A stretch of DNA of 64,000 nucleotides from CBDFMR01 sp965249765 (GTDB lineage Bacteria; Bacteroidota; Bacteroidia; Chitinophagales; Saprospiraceae). Shown here piece by piece: positions 53,001-61,319 of the stretch; positions within the stretch are counted from its first letter, which is position 1, and the number at the start of each line of letters is the position of its first letter. The stretch is taken from assembly GCA_965249765.1 (NCBI GenBank), contig CBDFMR010000005.1, positions 1,364,001-1,428,000 on the forward strand. The letters are read 5' to 3'. Both the position numbers and the translations under genes were made by a program. The notes beneath the pieces are model-generated. The model did no database searches, was not told the DNA's origin, and saw only the letters and a program-made list of their open reading frames with translations.

Positions 53001-53887
53001 ATATCTGAAGATTGGATTCGTCTGCTAGGAGACGTATTAACTTTTAAATAATAATGATTCTTATCGCTATAGATATTCTTGTCGAAGATGTAATTTTTTC
53101 CTTCGGTTCGCCAGACATCAGCGCCTTCACCATAAAATAAAAAGTAATCACCTGGATCGAGACTACCATCTCCTGTCCCTACTGCTAACATTGGGTTTTC
53201 AGTAAGATCTTCAGTACGTTCTATGGCTAGAGCTTCTGGAAGGCGACCTCCACCGTTGCCATAAATACTCAGATTCGCAGGATCAAGATTGTCTACATCT
53301 ATTTTTAGATCTTCTTTCAAAAACTCATAAGACAGCTTGTGAATTCCATTTTCTGACACTACAATCTTGTAGATCTGACCTTCCGTCAATATGGAGGTTG
53401 TCGTTGTAGGACCTCGGAAGCTGATTTGAGGTGTTGGAGAGAATTGACAATTAATTTTGAATGATTCACAAAGAAGAATATTAGACCCACTTATGATCGC
53501 AGGAATGAAATACACTAAAGCATAGTATTGGTCATTCTCCTTTGATATATCAGTTGTTACTACAATTTCAGTATCTATGTATTTTTTAGTTTTAGAAACA
53601 ACACCCTTTGCCTGAAGGTAATTTGATACCTCGATGGTAGCTTCAATGCTTCCAGGTCCAGGAATAGGGAATCTCCTAGAGTAAGAAGGAATTTGGGGAT
53701 GCTTGTATTGAAAATATGTGTTGTCCGATGCATAGATTCCGGTAAACTTATCACTACTGCTAGATAGTGAAACCTTAGTCTCTTTCCACTCGATATTATC
53801 GGAAATAGAAAATGTCCTCTGCGATGAAAGAGGGTAGCAAATAAGGATAGCTAAGGAAAAAAGAACAGATATCTTGATTATTTTCAC
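50045..53887 (-). CDS. porU: T9SS C25-family sortase PorU
   Basis: PorU is the cysteine-protease-like enzyme that removes C-terminal sorting domains and attaches type IX cargo to the outer surface. The 1280-residue protein has a signal peptide, an N-terminal beta region, the C25 catalytic core with DYLGHGG (His about 785) and VTATCSFTGYDDP (Cys about 816), an Ig-like region and a C-terminal sorting-type domain (SSYPNPSSGYVCFQF, GMYVYKIKL) ending in LIILK. Both catalytic residues are present. Co-transcribed with porV. Confidence 0.95.
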   Translation of the reverse strand: MKIIKISVLFSLAILICYPLSSQRTFSISDNIEWKETKVSLSSSSDKFTGIYASDNTYFQYKHPQIPSYSRRFPIPGPGSIEATIEVSNYLQAKGVVSKTKKYIDTEIVVTTDISKENDQYYALVYFIPAIISGSNILLCESFKINCQFSPTPQISFRGPTTTTSILTEGQIYKIVVSENGIHKLSYEFLKEDLKIDVDNLDPANLSIYGNGGGRLPEALAIERTEDLTENPMLAVGTGDGSLDPGDYFLFYGEGADVWRTEGKNYIFDKNIYSDKNHYYLKVNTSPSRRIQSSDIPVSIDYVSDDHDVLMRYEKDMTNLLGRASSNQGSGQLWFGDYYGITRTRNYSDHFTISDIVSGSKATIMSSFAGRADVGTSYTLRVNGEEFTKNIESTLIGDIEAEYARVRILQKEVTLSNGQPQIIVEYPSIPGRVTEGWLDYIQLSARRKAKYHSGQQMIIQDKESIDWATARVTVSASVNDLLVWDITNPTDPQNLVIERINDKYNLDYFVEDGIKRFVAFQPNMNFLSPEANGLVDNQNLHGIILADMVIIAYDEVMEQAMRLADHRSSHDGLMVEVVNINEVYNEFSSGKQDPTAIRDFAKMLYDRNMGFRYLLLMGDGSYDFMGLMPEVSFESFIPVYETMESMDPIAAFPTDDFYALLDDFEGDDLRGELDIAVGRLPVKDLEEAKVVVDKIIHYDTSPETLGDWRLNTGFVADDEDNNIHLNQSEGISQRVESTHPIFNQKKIYLDAFVQETTPGGQKYPNATAALYANVFKGMLTLDYLGHGGSKGWSQERVLRSSDILSWDNYDNLLTFVTATCSFTGYDDPAILTAGEQAMLSPKGAAIALFTTVRAVYSFENKRLTQSVFDTIFTKVDGDYLTIGEVMRRAKNNNWQDTLRINSRKFALIGDPSMSLALPSYDVTTTGINGNPISMTDTIKALEEVTISGIISDSDGNKLEGFNGTIYPTIFDKASELQTLANDHTSDVKKFNMYKNVIFKGSAEVLNGGFTFSFVVPKDINYSYGNGKISYYADDGISRDAAGYYTDFIIGGTDENAVADDEDPEIELFMNDNKFVNGGITDNDPTLLVYLDDDYGINTSDTSIGHGITGELDGDSQSIFVMNGFYEANINDHTSGIVRYPLSNLQPGLHYIKVKAWDISNNSTEGTIEFRVLKENDNQIIKVSSYPNPSSGYVCFQFEHNLIADDLSAKVEIFSMDGKYINTVDGSVNGSGYREDCLDWDGRSAGGNILGNGMYVYKIKLVSDQLNQSLDSNFKKLIILK

Positions 53888-53982
53888 GCTTCGATCGTTT
53901 AGTTATTCTAGGATGGCAAATTTCGTTATATAAAACGTTAAGGACATTCAACTATTGTAATATTACGCTTGATTCAAGAGAA

Positions 53983-55020
53983 ATGAGAAAACTATTCAGC
54001 TTTATATTAAGAAGGCGACATTTCTGCATGGTATACATTTACGTTATTGTGGGCGCATTTACTGTTACGCTATCACAGGATCCAGTCTACTCCCAATTCT
54101 ATAATTCACCATTGCTTCTCAATCCTGCCTTTGCTGGAACATCAAGTGCACCTGCATTTAGTTTGACTTATCGCAACCAATGGCCCTCATTACAAAACGC
54201 CTATGTTACCTTCTCTGGAAGCTATGATCAATTCTTTGATCGTACGAATAGTGGACTTGGTCTGTCTATTCTCACTGACAGTGCTGGAGATGGAATACTC
54301 AAGACGACCCGTGTAGCTGGATACTATTCTTACAAGATGAGGATCAAAGGTCATATGCAAATGAAAATTGGTGTTGAGGCGGCATTTGTTCAGACAAGTC
54401 TCGACTGGAACAGACTCATTTTTTTTGATCAATTAGATCCGAGATTTGGAGCAATGACACCAGGTGGAAACGAGATTCCTACAAGGGAGGCACAACCCTC
54501 ATCGTTTTCCAATACATTTTTGGATCTTGGAACTGGATTACTCCTGTATGATCCGCTATATTATATAGGTATCTCATTTAAACATCTCAATAACCCGGAT
54601 CAATCTTTCCTTGATACTGGCACATCTGATGATGGCTTAAACACTAGGATATCTATACATGGTGGAATTCAGATCAACTTTGACAGAGGCAATAAAAGGG
54701 ATGAAGGCTCGTTTATTACTCCAAACGTGCTTTACGTTAGACAAGCTGAATTTTCACAAATTAATATTGGAGCTTATACTGGCTTAAAGAGGTTTTACGC
54801 GGGTTTATGGTATCGCCATGCTTGGGGAAATACTGACGCTTTGATATTTTCTACGGGTGTCAGAGTCGGGAATTTGAAGATAGGATACAGTTATGATTAC
54901 ACGGTGTCAGATTTGGGATCCACATCAGGTGGAAGCCACGAGATCGGAATGCTATTAAGATTCAATGAATCGAAGAGGAAAAAGATAAATTACAACGATT
55001 GTTTGAGCATATTTCGCTGA
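53983..55020 (+). CDS. PorP/SprF-family type IX secretion membrane protein
   Basis: The 345-residue protein has a signal peptide (residues 1-33 or so; it is long) followed at once by the PorP signature QDPVYSQFYNSPLLLNPAFA, then TYRNQWPSLQNAYVTFSGSY and repeated amphipathic strands (ITPNVLYVRQAEFSQINIGA) of an outer-membrane barrel. PorP-type proteins work with PorKLMN motor parts or as dedicated partners of surface adhesins. Start at 53983 was kept because the signal segment needs it. It is divergent from porU and is followed by gldJ after 96 bases. Confidence 0.88.
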   Translation: MRKLFSFILRRRHFCMVYIYVIVGAFTVTLSQDPVYSQFYNSPLLLNPAFAGTSSAPAFSLTYRNQWPSLQNAYVTFSGSYDQFFDRTNSGLGLSILTDSAGDGILKTTRVAGYYSYKMRIKGHMQMKIGVEAAFVQTSLDWNRLIFFDQLDPRFGAMTPGGNEIPTREAQPSSFSNTFLDLGTGLLLYDPLYYIGISFKHLNNPDQSFLDTGTSDDGLNTRISIHGGIQINFDRGNKRDEGSFITPNVLYVRQAEFSQINIGAYTGLKRFYAGLWYRHAWGNTDALIFSTGVRVGNLKIGYSYDYTVSDLGSTSGGSHEIGMLLRFNESKRKKINYNDCLSIFR

Positions 55021-55078
55021 TTAAATGTTGGAATAGTTTATGTACTGGTTTGTATCAGGAGAATTTGACCAATAAGTT

Positions 55079-55086
55079 TATATTTG
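55079..55086 (+). promoter_or_regulatory. Candidate promoter -7 element of gldJ
   Basis: TATATTTG, 30 bases before the gldJ start codon, fits TAnnTTTG. The -33 position has no ideal TTG. Confidence 0.45.
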
Positions 55087-55116
55087 TACGCCTTAACACA
55101 GAAATCCATTAATACG

Positions 55117-56619
55117 ATGAAAAATAGTATTCAATTTTATTTTCTTCTACTCCTATGCGGAGTGTTAATATCATCTTGCGGAAGAGGTGGTGACGACGAA
55201 CGTTCGACAGCAACGGGATTTAAGTTTGATAGCCCGGAGGGTTATGAGAAACTAGATTATGAAGGTCAGACCAATGGACCTAATCTTGTCTTAGTGGAAG
55301 GAGGAACTTTCACAATGGGCTTGACAGAAGAGGATGTCACTTTTGAGTGGAATAATATACCGCGACGTATTACGGTTTCTTCGTTTTATATGGAAGAGAC
55401 AGAAGTCTCTAACCATAATTACAGAGAGTATCTAAATTACCTAAAGAAAACTTATATTTCGTATCCTGAAGTACATAGGAATGCCCTTCCTGATACATTG
55501 GTATGGAGAGAAGAATTGGCATATAATGAGCCCTTGGTTGGGACATATTTTAGACATCCCGCATATGATAACTATCCAGTAGTAGGAGTTAACTGGTTAC
55601 AGTCAAAGGATTACTGTAATTGGAGATCAAATGCTGTAAATAAGATGCTTCTACAAGAAAGAGGTATCATGAATGAAACTCCGGATGAAAAGGATAGTGA
55701 AGCCTTTGATACTGATGCATACTTTGCAGGTCAATATGAAGGGAGTGTCAAGAAGAATCTTCAAGACACTAAGACTGGTGGAGAGAGAAAAGTCAGACTA
55801 GAAGATGGAATCACACTTCCAGGATATAGATTACCCACAGAAGCTGAGTGGGAATATGCAGCTTTGGCCCTTCAAGGAAACCAATCACATAGTGAGGATG
55901 AGTTGATAACTGATAGAAAGATCTATCCATGGAATGGTACTAAAGCTCGATATGAGAAGCATGGTAGACAGCAAGGTAAAATCCTAGCCAACTTTAAGAG
56001 AGGTAGAGGAGACTACATGGGTATGTCAGGAAATTTGAATGACAAAGCATCAAGACCAGGACCGATACGGCAATATTTGCCTAATGATTTTGGCCTTTAT
56101 AATATGGCAGGTAATGTAAGTGAGTGGACCGCCGATGTTTATCGACCATTGACTAGCCTAGATCTTAGTGATGCAGAAAGTCATGATCTTGATCCATATA
56201 GAGGTAATAGATTTACAGAGCTTGTTGTAGATGAAGATGGCCGACCAGTAGAAAAGGATAGCATGGGTAGATTGCAGCGAAGATATGTGGATGATGAGGA
56301 AGTTGCCGATCGAGAAAACTATAAGAAAGCTGATTTAAGAAATTACCTTGATGGAGATAATAGTGAATTTGTATCATATGGATACGGAGATTACACACTT
56401 ATCAGTGATAAGGCTCGTGTGATAAAGGGTGGTAGCTGGGCAGACAGATTGTTCTGGTTGTCTCCAGGGGCACGTAGATTCAAGGACGAAGACAAATCCG
56501 ATAGAACTCTTGGTTTTAGATGCGCAATGATAAGAGTTGGTGGATCGGTGGGTAATGAAGATGTAGGAGGAAATACTTTTAAGGAAAGTGGAAGAAAAAT
56601 AAAGAGACGATATAAGTAA
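55117..56619 (+). CDS. gldJ: GldJ-like gliding/T9SS lipoprotein
   Basis: GldJ is an outer-membrane lipoprotein that, with GldK, forms the peptidoglycan-facing ring of the type IX machine. From ATG 55117 the 500-residue product has a lipoprotein signal (MKNSIQFYFLLLLCGVLISS, lipobox SSC) and a formylglycine-generating-enzyme-like fold: LVEGGTFTMG, TEVSNHNYREYLNYLKKTY, PVVGVNWLQSKDYCNWRSNA, YRLPTEAEWEYAALA, NMAGNVSEWTADVY and GGSWADRLFWLSPGARR. GldJ rather than GldK is favoured by the adjacent murF, as in Flavobacterium. An in-frame ATG at 55084 lies in the promoter and would spoil the signal peptide. Confidence 0.85.
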   Translation: MKNSIQFYFLLLLCGVLISSCGRGGDDERSTATGFKFDSPEGYEKLDYEGQTNGPNLVLVEGGTFTMGLTEEDVTFEWNNIPRRITVSSFYMEETEVSNHNYREYLNYLKKTYISYPEVHRNALPDTLVWREELAYNEPLVGTYFRHPAYDNYPVVGVNWLQSKDYCNWRSNAVNKMLLQERGIMNETPDEKDSEAFDTDAYFAGQYEGSVKKNLQDTKTGGERKVRLEDGITLPGYRLPTEAEWEYAALALQGNQSHSEDELITDRKIYPWNGTKARYEKHGRQQGKILANFKRGRGDYMGMSGNLNDKASRPGPIRQYLPNDFGLYNMAGNVSEWTADVYRPLTSLDLSDAESHDLDPYRGNRFTELVVDEDGRPVEKDSMGRLQRRYVDDEEVADRENYKKADLRNYLDGDNSEFVSYGYGDYTLISDKARVIKGGSWADRLFWLSPGARRFKDEDKSDRTLGFRCAMIRVGGSVGNEDVGGNTFKESGRKIKRRYK

Positions 56620-56641
56620 ATCCAGAATTATGGATTAGATT

Positions 56642-56674
56642 AAAACCCTTGCATATTTGTGTGAGGGTTTTTTT
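56642..56674 (+). terminator. Terminator of gldJ reaching into the murF leader
   Basis: AAACCCTTGCATA and TGTGTGAGGGTTT pair with several G-U wobbles around a short loop, followed by a seven-T tract (56668-56674). The murF start codon is at 56677, so the hairpin takes up the whole murF leader. A CATATTTG inside the hairpin could be a weak promoter element for murF. Confidence 0.7.
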
Positions 56675-56676
56675 AT

Positions 56677-57963
56677 ATGGATTACATCGATAAAATATAT
56701 CACACTTTTGAGGGCTGCCGTCAGGTCTCAATAGATAGTAGAGAAGATCAGAAAGGGAAAATTTTCTTTGGGATAAAGGGAGAAAATTTCGATGGAAATA
56801 AGTACGCTCAGATGGCTCTTGACAAGGGCGCAGTCTTAGTCGTGGTAGATGAGAGGACAGATATAGAATCAGACCGTGTCGTTCGTTGTCCAGATACTTT
56901 GTTAGCGTTACAAGCCTTGGCAAACAAGTATCGACATACCTTAAAATCTAAAGTCATCGCCATTACTGGCTCTAGTGGGAAAACTACGACCAAGGAACTT
57001 TTGAACTTGGTGTTATCAAAAAAGTATGGTACTCATGCGACACTAGGAAATTTCAACAACCATATAGGATTACCCTTAACAATACTCTCCTGTCCGATGG
57101 ATGCGGAAGTACTTATACTGGAGATGGGGGCTAATCATCATAATGAGATAGAGGAGTTGTGTAAGATAGGCGAACCCAAGTATGGGTTGATCACTAATAT
57201 TGGATCTGCTCACCTTGAAGGGTTTGGTGATATTGAGGGAGTCTTAAAAGCGAAAACTGAACTGTTTGAGTACTTGAAGGAAAACAACGGGATGATATTT
57301 CTGAATAGAGATGATACCAGACTAAGCTCGGCAATATCTTGTTTTACTCAATGTATTCCATTCTCAATATCTTCTCTAAACATTATTGATTATGATCCCT
57401 TAGCATTTACATGGAAGGGACGAGAATTTACGACTTGTCTTTATGGAGATTATAATATCTATAATATAATGTCTGTACTGACGATAGGCACCTACTTTGA
57501 AGTACCTATTACTCAAATGGTGAGTGCATTGTCAACCTATAAGCCAGCTAACAATCGTTCTCAAGTTTTGGAAATAAAGGGAATTCGTGTTGTGCTAGAC
57601 GCTTACAATGCCAATCCTGACAGCATGAAGGCAAGTATAAATAGTTTTTACAAGGGTAGCAATTCTGACCAGGCATTGGTTCTTGGAGATATGAAGGAAT
57701 TGGGTTCCGTTTCATTGAAGGAACATAGAGACTTATTGATCATGGTAGGCAAGCTGGACTGGAAATATATCTTCCTTGTGGGTACGGATATGGCTAAGGC
57801 TGCAAAATCACTCGGAGACCATAGCATTGAAATGAAGTCATTCGCCACGGTAGATCAATTGATGAAAAATATAGATTTGCTTGACTTGGATGTGTCTGAG
57901 ATCCTAATAAAAGGATCCAGAGCGCTAAGGCTAGAACAGATCGTCGAAAATGTCATGCCATAA
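56677..57963 (+). CDS. murF: UDP-MurNAc-tripeptide D-Ala-D-Ala ligase
   Basis: MurF adds the D-Ala-D-Ala dipeptide to the peptidoglycan precursor. The 428-residue protein has the N-terminal UDP-binding domain (VSIDSREDQKGKIFFGIKGE), the ATP-binding loop ITGSSGKTTTKELL (about residues 95-108), MGANHHNEIEELCKIGEPKY in the centre, and the C-terminal ligase domain with DAYNANPDSMKASI and GDMKELG. All match MurF. Located next to gldJ as in other Bacteroidota. Its end overlaps the convergent ureohydrolase-like gene by 11 bases. Confidence 0.96.
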   Translation: MDYIDKIYHTFEGCRQVSIDSREDQKGKIFFGIKGENFDGNKYAQMALDKGAVLVVVDERTDIESDRVVRCPDTLLALQALANKYRHTLKSKVIAITGSSGKTTTKELLNLVLSKKYGTHATLGNFNNHIGLPLTILSCPMDAEVLILEMGANHHNEIEELCKIGEPKYGLITNIGSAHLEGFGDIEGVLKAKTELFEYLKENNGMIFLNRDDTRLSSAISCFTQCIPFSISSLNIIDYDPLAFTWKGREFTTCLYGDYNIYNIMSVLTIGTYFEVPITQMVSALSTYKPANNRSQVLEIKGIRVVLDAYNANPDSMKASINSFYKGSNSDQALVLGDMKELGSVSLKEHRDLLIMVGKLDWKYIFLVGTDMAKAAKSLGDHSIEMKSFATVDQLMKNIDLLDLDVSEILIKGSRALRLEQIVENVMP

Positions 57964-58939
57964 GGTGCTTCATAATTCTGTCAGGTATATTCTGTCCACA
58001 CATTTCATCGAATTCCTCCTTGGTACAAGGCAAGTAATGAGATTTTCCATTGCCATTAAAATCATTTAAATCCAGCCAAATTCTACCTGTCGTTTCACTT
58101 TTAACAAATGTGTAAATTTCCTCATTTCGTGATTGGACGACAATCTCTTTCATTACCGATTTATCAGGGACTTCATTTAATTTTTTAGAATTAGCTTCAG
58201 AAAAATACCAAACCAGATCACTTACAATTCGAGATTGAATTAAAGAATCTGGACAATTGAATCCAATAATTGTCAAGATTTTCAAGCTTGGGTTGAATCC
58301 TGCATAGCGACACAGTTGGCAAAGGGTTTCCGTAGTTAAGCCACTGGGAAAGCAGTCATGCTGGTCTAGGATTTCAGTTCTTTTCAATACTCTCAGGTCA
58401 ACAATGACCGCATCCTTATCTCGGATATGGGCTTCAGCCTGACGAACATTATTTTTGATTATACCCAATGGAATTACTTCACCGTATAACGAAGAGCCTA
58501 TCTGTGTCCGATGTCTCTGTGCCCCGATTAAGTCTATCTTTCTGTTTTTCGTCGGGACAACTCTTGTGTTGCTTGTGATAATGGCCGTTTGATATTCTTC
58601 CCCTAGGACGAGATCCATAATCTCCTGAAAATTTTGTTCAAAACCTATGAGAATTGGAATGATACCTGCACTTATCAACTCGCGTAAAGCCTGTATCATA
58701 AATTGAGTGTCTGTATTTCTAAATTTCCCAAGATCGATGATAGCTGGATCGTGTGCTAAAGACTGAAGATTGTACAGATCATTTCTGAGGGTTTTAAAGT
58801 CCCCATTGGTGACAAAACCCAATCGCAGTCGTTCCTTCTTGTTTGTCATTGCGTGAATATTTTCCACTTGACTTGAAAATAGACCATCGTTGTCGGAACT
58901 TGAAATGTGATTCGGTGAGATAAACCAATGATTGAGCAT
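57953..58939 (-). CDS. Ureohydrolase-fold (arginase-like) protein with degenerate metal site
   Basis: The 328-residue protein follows the arginase/formimidoylglutamase pattern of Bacteroidota: IDLGKFRNTDTQFMIQALRE, PILIGFEQNFQEI where the family normally has GGDHS or GGGQDL, DAVIVDLRVLKR where catalytic members have DxDxxDP, and the C-terminal GLTTETLCQLCRYAGFNP, DLVWYFSEAN, LPCTKEEFDEMCGQNIPDRI. None of the classical metal-binding histidine or aspartate motifs is intact, so it is probably not a hydrolase. Similar non-canonical members occur in this phylum (recollection). It overlaps the end of murF by 11 bases, tail to tail. Confidence 0.75.
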   Translation of the reverse strand: MLNHWFISPNHISSSDNDGLFSSQVENIHAMTNKKERLRLGFVTNGDFKTLRNDLYNLQSLAHDPAIIDLGKFRNTDTQFMIQALRELISAGIIPILIGFEQNFQEIMDLVLGEEYQTAIITSNTRVVPTKNRKIDLIGAQRHRTQIGSSLYGEVIPLGIIKNNVRQAEAHIRDKDAVIVDLRVLKRTEILDQHDCFPSGLTTETLCQLCRYAGFNPSLKILTIIGFNCPDSLIQSRIVSDLVWYFSEANSKKLNEVPDKSVMKEIVVQSRNEEIYTFVKSETTGRIWLDLNDFNGNGKSHYLPCTKEEFDEMCGQNIPDRIMKHLMA

Positions 58940-59286
58940 ATATTAAATTTTTATCAAATATAAAAAACATTGATAAACAATCGATTACAAATAATATAAA
59001 TAGAAGTTATTAAAGAAAACGGAACTTCTCAGTAATATTGGACCGTTTTTTGACTTTTATACATACAGAATTATAGCATTCAGTGATTTATATATTATAT
59101 ATGCTGATATATAATATTGATTACCTTGACTAGTGACCAAAGGCATATTTACATGTCTAATTTTATGTGTCGATTTTTATTGATATGATGGGCAATTTTA
59201 GCTCTGATATAATTTGTGGACACATATATTTTAGATACATTTACGGATTAATTAAAAATGATTCATCTGAATAAAAAGGAAACCCT
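58940..59286. other. Noncoding AT-rich region upstream of the OmpA-family gene
   Basis: No gene seen. It is very AT-rich and contains an 11-bp perfect inverted repeat ATATTATATAT, GCTG, ATATATAATAT at 59092-59117. The region probably holds the promoter of the abundant outer-membrane protein; a near-match TACATTTA lies close to 59236-59243. Confidence 0.5.
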
Positions 59287-61041
59287 ATGACTAAGAAATT
59301 ATACTTTGTATCATTCCTACTGCTCTTTTTGGGCAGTGCTATGTTTGCACAAGAAGAAGAGACGGTAATGGAAATGATTGGATATGATGACGAAATGACT
59401 GTCGATCCTGAGCAGAATGCTAATTGGAAGGCAGGACAGTACGCATATTCTGCAAAACCAAAGAATGCTTGGGAACTTGGAATACACATTGGTCACTTCT
59501 TTATAGATGGTGATGTTGATAGGACTATTCCTGGAGGATATGGTGTCGGCTTACATTTACGTAAAGCGATTCACTATGCTTTCTCACTAAGAGCAGATTT
59601 CTTTTACGGACAGGCAAAAGGACTCGATCCTCAGCCTTGGAGTACGGAAACTAGAGGTAGTGGTCTTGTTGAGAACGTATTTAATCCTTACGATAATGTA
59701 GAAACTGGCTGGTTTCCTTCTCATAAGACAAGATATATATATTTGGCCTTTCAAGGTGTGATAAATATCGGTAATATCCTTTTTCATTCACCCAACAACA
59801 AATGGAATTGGTATGCTGCAGTAGGGGCTGGATTTGATACGCACAAGACGATGCTTGATCTTTTGGATGAAAACGGTAACCCTTACCAAAACTTAAGAAG
59901 TGCATCTGGCTTTACAGATGAGAAATTTAATACCAAATCAGGTAGATCGGACATCAAGAGTGCCCTCAATGACATATATGATGGTGATTATGAAACAGAA
60001 GGATTTAAGAAAGCAGGTATCTTTAGACTAGGTGATGAGACTAACATTCACGTTGTATTTACTGCATCAATGGGAGTTGCTAGAAAGCTTTCAAGAAGAA
60101 TTAATCTAGGACTGGAACATCAAGTGATGATCTCTGATAACGATTATCTTGATGGAATCAAATTTAGAACTTCTGGAGATCAGACGAATAACGTTGATAT
60201 AGGTCATTATACAAATCTAAGATTGGCCATCAACCTTGGTAGCTTCGATAAGAGAACTGAGCCTCTATATTGGTTGAATCCTCTTGATGCTACTTTCAAT
60301 GATATTGCTGAGTTGAAAAGAAGACCTGCTCTTGATCTTACAGATACAGATGGAGACGGTGTGATTGACATGCTTGACCAAGAAGTTGAATCTCCTGCTG
60401 ATTGTGCAGTAGACACTAGAGGTGTAGTTCTTGATTCTGATGGAGATGGTATTGCAGATTGTAATGATTCTGAGCCATACTCACCACCAGGTTTTGATGT
60501 TGATTCTAGAGGAGTAGCTAATATTCCTAATGTAGAGACACTGTCAGAAGGTGATGTTATTAAAATATTGAATGAAAACTGCCCAGGCTGTAAAGTTAAA
60601 TCAAGATGTGGAGAATGGTTCTTACCTATGATTCATTTTGACCTTAATAAGTATAACATCAAGCCTGAGTTTTACAGTCAACTACACCATGTAGCGACTG
60701 TATTGAAACAGTGCCCTGATATTTGTGTTGTTGCTTATGGACATACAGATTCAAGAAATACCAACGAATACAATAATGTTCTTTCTTATAACAGATCTAA
60801 GGCGGCTATTGATTACCTAGTTACTAATTATGGAGTCGATAGAGGAAGACTTAAACTTATGTATGGCGGAGAAACTTCCCCATTAGTGCCTGCTTCTACG
60901 TCAGAAGGTCAGCACTATATGAACAGAAGAGTTGAGTTTAGACTTTGTGATGGGGCTTCTAATGACATGGGAAGACCTGCAGGATCTGATGCCGGTAGTG
61001 GTGGAAGAACTTACGGAGGAAACAAAAGCTCTGGATATTAA
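59287..61041 (+). CDS. OmpA-family outer-membrane protein with TSP3 repeats
   Basis: The 584-residue protein has a signal peptide (MTKKLYFVSFLLLFLGSAMF, cleavage after FAQ about residue 22), an N-terminal beta-barrel-type region (about 55-340), then calcium-binding thrombospondin type 3 repeats (DTDGDGVIDMLDQE, DSDGDGIADCND, about 350-400) and a C-terminal OmpA peptidoglycan-binding domain with PMIHFDLNKYNIKPEF (about 447-462), YGHTDSRNTNEYN and NRSKAAIDYLVTNYGVDRGR then MNRRVEFRL. It should anchor the outer membrane to the cell wall. A strong terminator follows and the gene appears single. Confidence 0.93.
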   Translation: MTKKLYFVSFLLLFLGSAMFAQEEETVMEMIGYDDEMTVDPEQNANWKAGQYAYSAKPKNAWELGIHIGHFFIDGDVDRTIPGGYGVGLHLRKAIHYAFSLRADFFYGQAKGLDPQPWSTETRGSGLVENVFNPYDNVETGWFPSHKTRYIYLAFQGVINIGNILFHSPNNKWNWYAAVGAGFDTHKTMLDLLDENGNPYQNLRSASGFTDEKFNTKSGRSDIKSALNDIYDGDYETEGFKKAGIFRLGDETNIHVVFTASMGVARKLSRRINLGLEHQVMISDNDYLDGIKFRTSGDQTNNVDIGHYTNLRLAINLGSFDKRTEPLYWLNPLDATFNDIAELKRRPALDLTDTDGDGVIDMLDQEVESPADCAVDTRGVVLDSDGDGIADCNDSEPYSPPGFDVDSRGVANIPNVETLSEGDVIKILNENCPGCKVKSRCGEWFLPMIHFDLNKYNIKPEFYSQLHHVATVLKQCPDICVVAYGHTDSRNTNEYNNVLSYNRSKAAIDYLVTNYGVDRGRLKLMYGGETSPLVPASTSEGQHYMNRRVEFRLCDGASNDMGRPAGSDAGSGGRTYGGNKSSGY

Positions 61042-61087
61042 GAGTAGTCTCTCTTTGTAGAGATTTTATTTTCTCAGATGAAATATT

Positions 61088-61116
61088 AAAGGGATGTGAT
61101 TCTATCACATCCCTTT
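61088..61116 (+). terminator. Terminator of the OmpA-family gene
   Basis: AAAGGGATGTGAT and ATCACATCCCTTT pair perfectly around a short loop (TCT), followed by TTCTTT. It ends the plus-strand gene; the E2 gene on the other strand ends 200 bases further on. Confidence 0.9.
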
Positions 61117-61319
61117 TTCTTTATCACAAAGCGGAGTCTTTTATTAAATCACACGTTAGTTACGTGACCCCATTATCCTAGAGAAGAGACCCTTTTGTAG
61201 AATTATGGTTGTAAACAAGTGAAACAATTAGACAGATACTCAAAACAGCTTTCTTACATTAAAGCAAATGAACTTTGGACTTACTAGAAGGACGCTATAG
61301 CTAAAGAAAAGCCAAAGAA

